This document shows positions 62,576 through 64,000 of a stretch of DNA of 64,000 nt, piece by piece. Numbering within the stretch: the first letter of the stretch is position 1; every line of letters begins with the position of its first letter. This stretch comes from Leucobacter soli. GTDB lineage: Bacteria; Actinomycetota; Actinomycetes; Actinomycetales; Microbacteriaceae. The notes beneath the pieces are model-generated. The model saw nothing but the letters and a program-made list of their open reading frames with translations. It was not told where the DNA came from and did not search any database. The stretch spans positions 1 to 64,000 of the forward strand of contig NZ_CAJVAP010000009.1 in NCBI RefSeq assembly GCF_910593785.1, read 5' to 3'. The translations under genes were made by a program, and so were the position numbers.

Positions 62576-63384
62576 ACACCGTCCGCCCACTCACCAAGGG
62601 GCTCCTCACCGTGGTCGCGGTCGTCATCGCGATCTGGCTCATCGCGCCGATGTTCGCGGTGTTCCCGATCTCGTTCGCGGCCGACGCGAGCTTCCAGTTC
62701 CCTCCGAAGGAATGGTCGACCCGCTGGTACGAGTCGTTCTTCACCAATCCCCGGTGGCTCCAGGCGCTCGGCAACTCCGCCGCCATCGCCCTGTTCGCGG
62801 CGACCCTCGCGACGGTGCTGGGAACGCTCGCCGCGCTCGCGATCAACCGGTCGAAGAGCCGGCTCGCGGGCCTCGCGCAGACCCTGATGCTCACGCCGAT
62901 GATCGTTCCCGCGATCATCGTCGGCGCCGGCGTCTACACGTTCTTCCTGCGCACAGGACTCGCCGGCACGATGTTCGGCTTCGTGATGGTGCACGTCACC
63001 CTCGCGCTCCCGCTCGTGGTGATCGCGGTGAACGCGAGCCTCTCGGGCTACGATCGGAGCCTGGAGCTCGCCGCCGCGAGTCTCGGGGCCGGCCGGCTGA
63101 AGACGTTCTTCACCGTGACCGTGCCGCTCATCGCACCGGGCGTCGCTGCCGGCGCCGTCTTCGCCTTCGTGACGAGCTTCGACGAGGTCATCGTCTCGCA
63201 GTTCATGGTGAGCCCGTCGCTGCAGACGCTTCCCATGATGATGTACACGAGCGTCACGCGCACGACGGATCCGACGATCGCGGCGGCCGCCTCGCTCATC
63301 CTGGCGACCGTGATCCTCGCCTTCCTCTTCTACCAGTTCGTGGTCGTGCCGCTCTCGCGCCGAGGCCGCAAGAGCGCCGGATGA
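62572..63384 (+). CDS. ABC transporter permease (PotC-like)
   Basis: Second permease (270 aa, about six helices). The EAA loop is LELAAASLGAGRLKTFFTVTVPLIAPGVAAG. FPPKEWSTRWYESFFTNPRWL after TM1 is typical of the PotC group. ATG 62572 overlaps the preceding stop. It would form the heterodimeric channel with the PotB-like protein. Confidence 0.91.
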   Translation: MNTVRPLTKGLLTVVAVVIAIWLIAPMFAVFPISFAADASFQFPPKEWSTRWYESFFTNPRWLQALGNSAAIALFAATLATVLGTLAALAINRSKSRLAGLAQTLMLTPMIVPAIIVGAGVYTFFLRTGLAGTMFGFVMVHVTLALPLVVIAVNASLSGYDRSLELAAASLGAGRLKTFFTVTVPLIAPGVAAGAVFAFVTSFDEVIVSQFMVSPSLQTLPMMMYTSVTRTTDPTIAAAASLILATVILAFLFYQFVVVPLSRRGRKSAG

Positions 63385-63431
63385 TCCCGGCCCACGACAC
63401 TCGACCGCACCTGAGACCTAAGGACCCAGTC

Positions 63432-64000
63432 ATGACCGACGATACGATCCTCAACCTTCGTCTACTCTCGAAGTCGTACGGCGAGGCCGTCGCGCTCAAC
63501 GAGATCGACCTCGCCGTGCAGCGGGGCGAGTTCCTCACCTTCCTCGGCCCCTCGGGCTCGGGCAAGACGACCACGCTGAACCTGATCGCGGGCTTCATCG
63601 AGCCGAGCACCGGCACCATGCAGCTGAACGACCAGCCGCTCGAGAAGCTGAAGGCGCACGAGCGCAACCTCGGCGTCGTCTTCCAGCACTACGCGCTCTT
63701 CCCGCACATGACGGTCGCCGACAACGTCGAGTATCCGTTGAAGCAGCGCAAGGTGCCGAAGGAGGAGCGGAAGCGCCGCGTCGCCGAGGCGCTGGAGATG
63801 GTGCGTCTCTCGGAGTACGCGGATCGGTACCCGAGGCAGCTCTCGGGCGGCCAGCAGCAGCGCGTCGCGCTCGCTCGCGCCGTCGTCTACGACCCCCCGA
63901 TCCTGCTCATGGACGAGCCGCTCGGCGCTCTCGACAAGAAGCTGCGCGAGTGGCTGCAGATGGAGCTGCGCCGCATCCACCGCGAACTCGGCAGCACGTT
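63432..64000 (+). CDS. ABC transporter ATP-binding protein (PotA-like, 3' partial)
   Basis: First ~189 residues of the ATPase; the gene runs off the window. Walker A is GPSGSGKTTT (about 37-46), Q-loop VVFQHYALFPHMT, signature LSGGQQQRVALARA, Walker B ILLMDEPLGALD. ATG 63432 follows AAGGACCCAGTC and lies 47 bp after the PotC-like gene. The Q-loop and LFPHMTV are typical of PotA/spermidine-type importers. Confidence 0.93.
   Translation, partial: MTDDTILNLRLLSKSYGEAVALNEIDLAVQRGEFLTFLGPSGSGKTTTLNLIAGFIEPSTGTMQLNDQPLEKLKAHERNLGVVFQHYALFPHMTVADNVEYPLKQRKVPKEERKRRVAEALEMVRLSEYADRYPRQLSGGQQQRVALARAVVYDPPILLMDEPLGALDKKLREWLQMELRRIHRELGST

Overview
The window looks like chromosome of a high-GC Gram-positive actinobacterium, most likely a member of the Microbacteriaceae (Leucobacter-like; this is inference). 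The grounds are the very high GC, the frequent GTG starts, apparently leaderless genes with a TANNNT box 6-9 nt before the start codon, an accD/accE pair divergent from birA, and the order manC (opposite strand) - sdhCDAB - yihY. No rRNA, tRNA, CRISPR array, IS element or phage gene was recognised.

Region 1 (1-20304) is a surface-polysaccharide locus that probably continues upstream of the window. It holds a secreted GH26-like glycosidase (cut by the window edge), a Wzz-type co-polymerase, two sulfotransferases, an APH-fold kinase-like protein, a family 2 glycosyltransferase, a Wzy-like polymerase/ligase, a fused Alg14-Alg13 (PssD-PssE) glycosyltransferase, a Gfo/Idh/MocA dehydrogenase, an orphan TIM-barrel-like protein, a 2063-aa secreted protein (fibrinogen-like, propeller-like, LamG and eight PKD domains, plus two nucleotide-identical 174-aa modules), and a Wzx-type flippase. 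Together they suggest a Wzx/Wzy-type exopolysaccharide that may be sulfated.

Region 2 (20348-30444) is core metabolism: a Bcr/CflA exporter, lysS, a second MFS exporter, mannose-1-phosphate guanylyltransferase (GDP-mannose supply), the succinate dehydrogenase operon sdhCDAB, and a YihY membrane protein.

Region 3 (30448-39125) pairs a single-chain ECF sigma factor / zinc-finger anti-sigma / membrane / ectodomain protein with a divergent 2198-aa cell-surface protein. The pair looks like a signalling unit. Next come an NAD(P)HX dehydratase and a phosphohexomutase, overlapping by ATGA (39333-42199).

Region 4 (42351-46217) is a reactive-sulfur detoxification operon. A CstR-like repressor diverges from it across two 18-bp palindromes. 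The operon encodes an MBL-rhodanese fusion (CstB-like), a TauE/SafE exporter, a rhodanese lipoprotein and three tiny related cysteine-rich proteins.

Region 5 (46282-64000) is mixed. It includes a DUF4287/SRPBCC-like protein, a Nudix gene remnant, a permease/alcohol dehydrogenase/PucR regulator module, dGTPase, a Nudix hydrolase, accE-accD, birA, a second APC permease, a YtcJ-like amidohydrolase, and a PotDBCA-type ABC transporter. The substrate-binding gene of that transporter has an in-frame amber stop, and its ATPase gene runs off the end. Several intergenic palindromic repeat elements lie between these genes.
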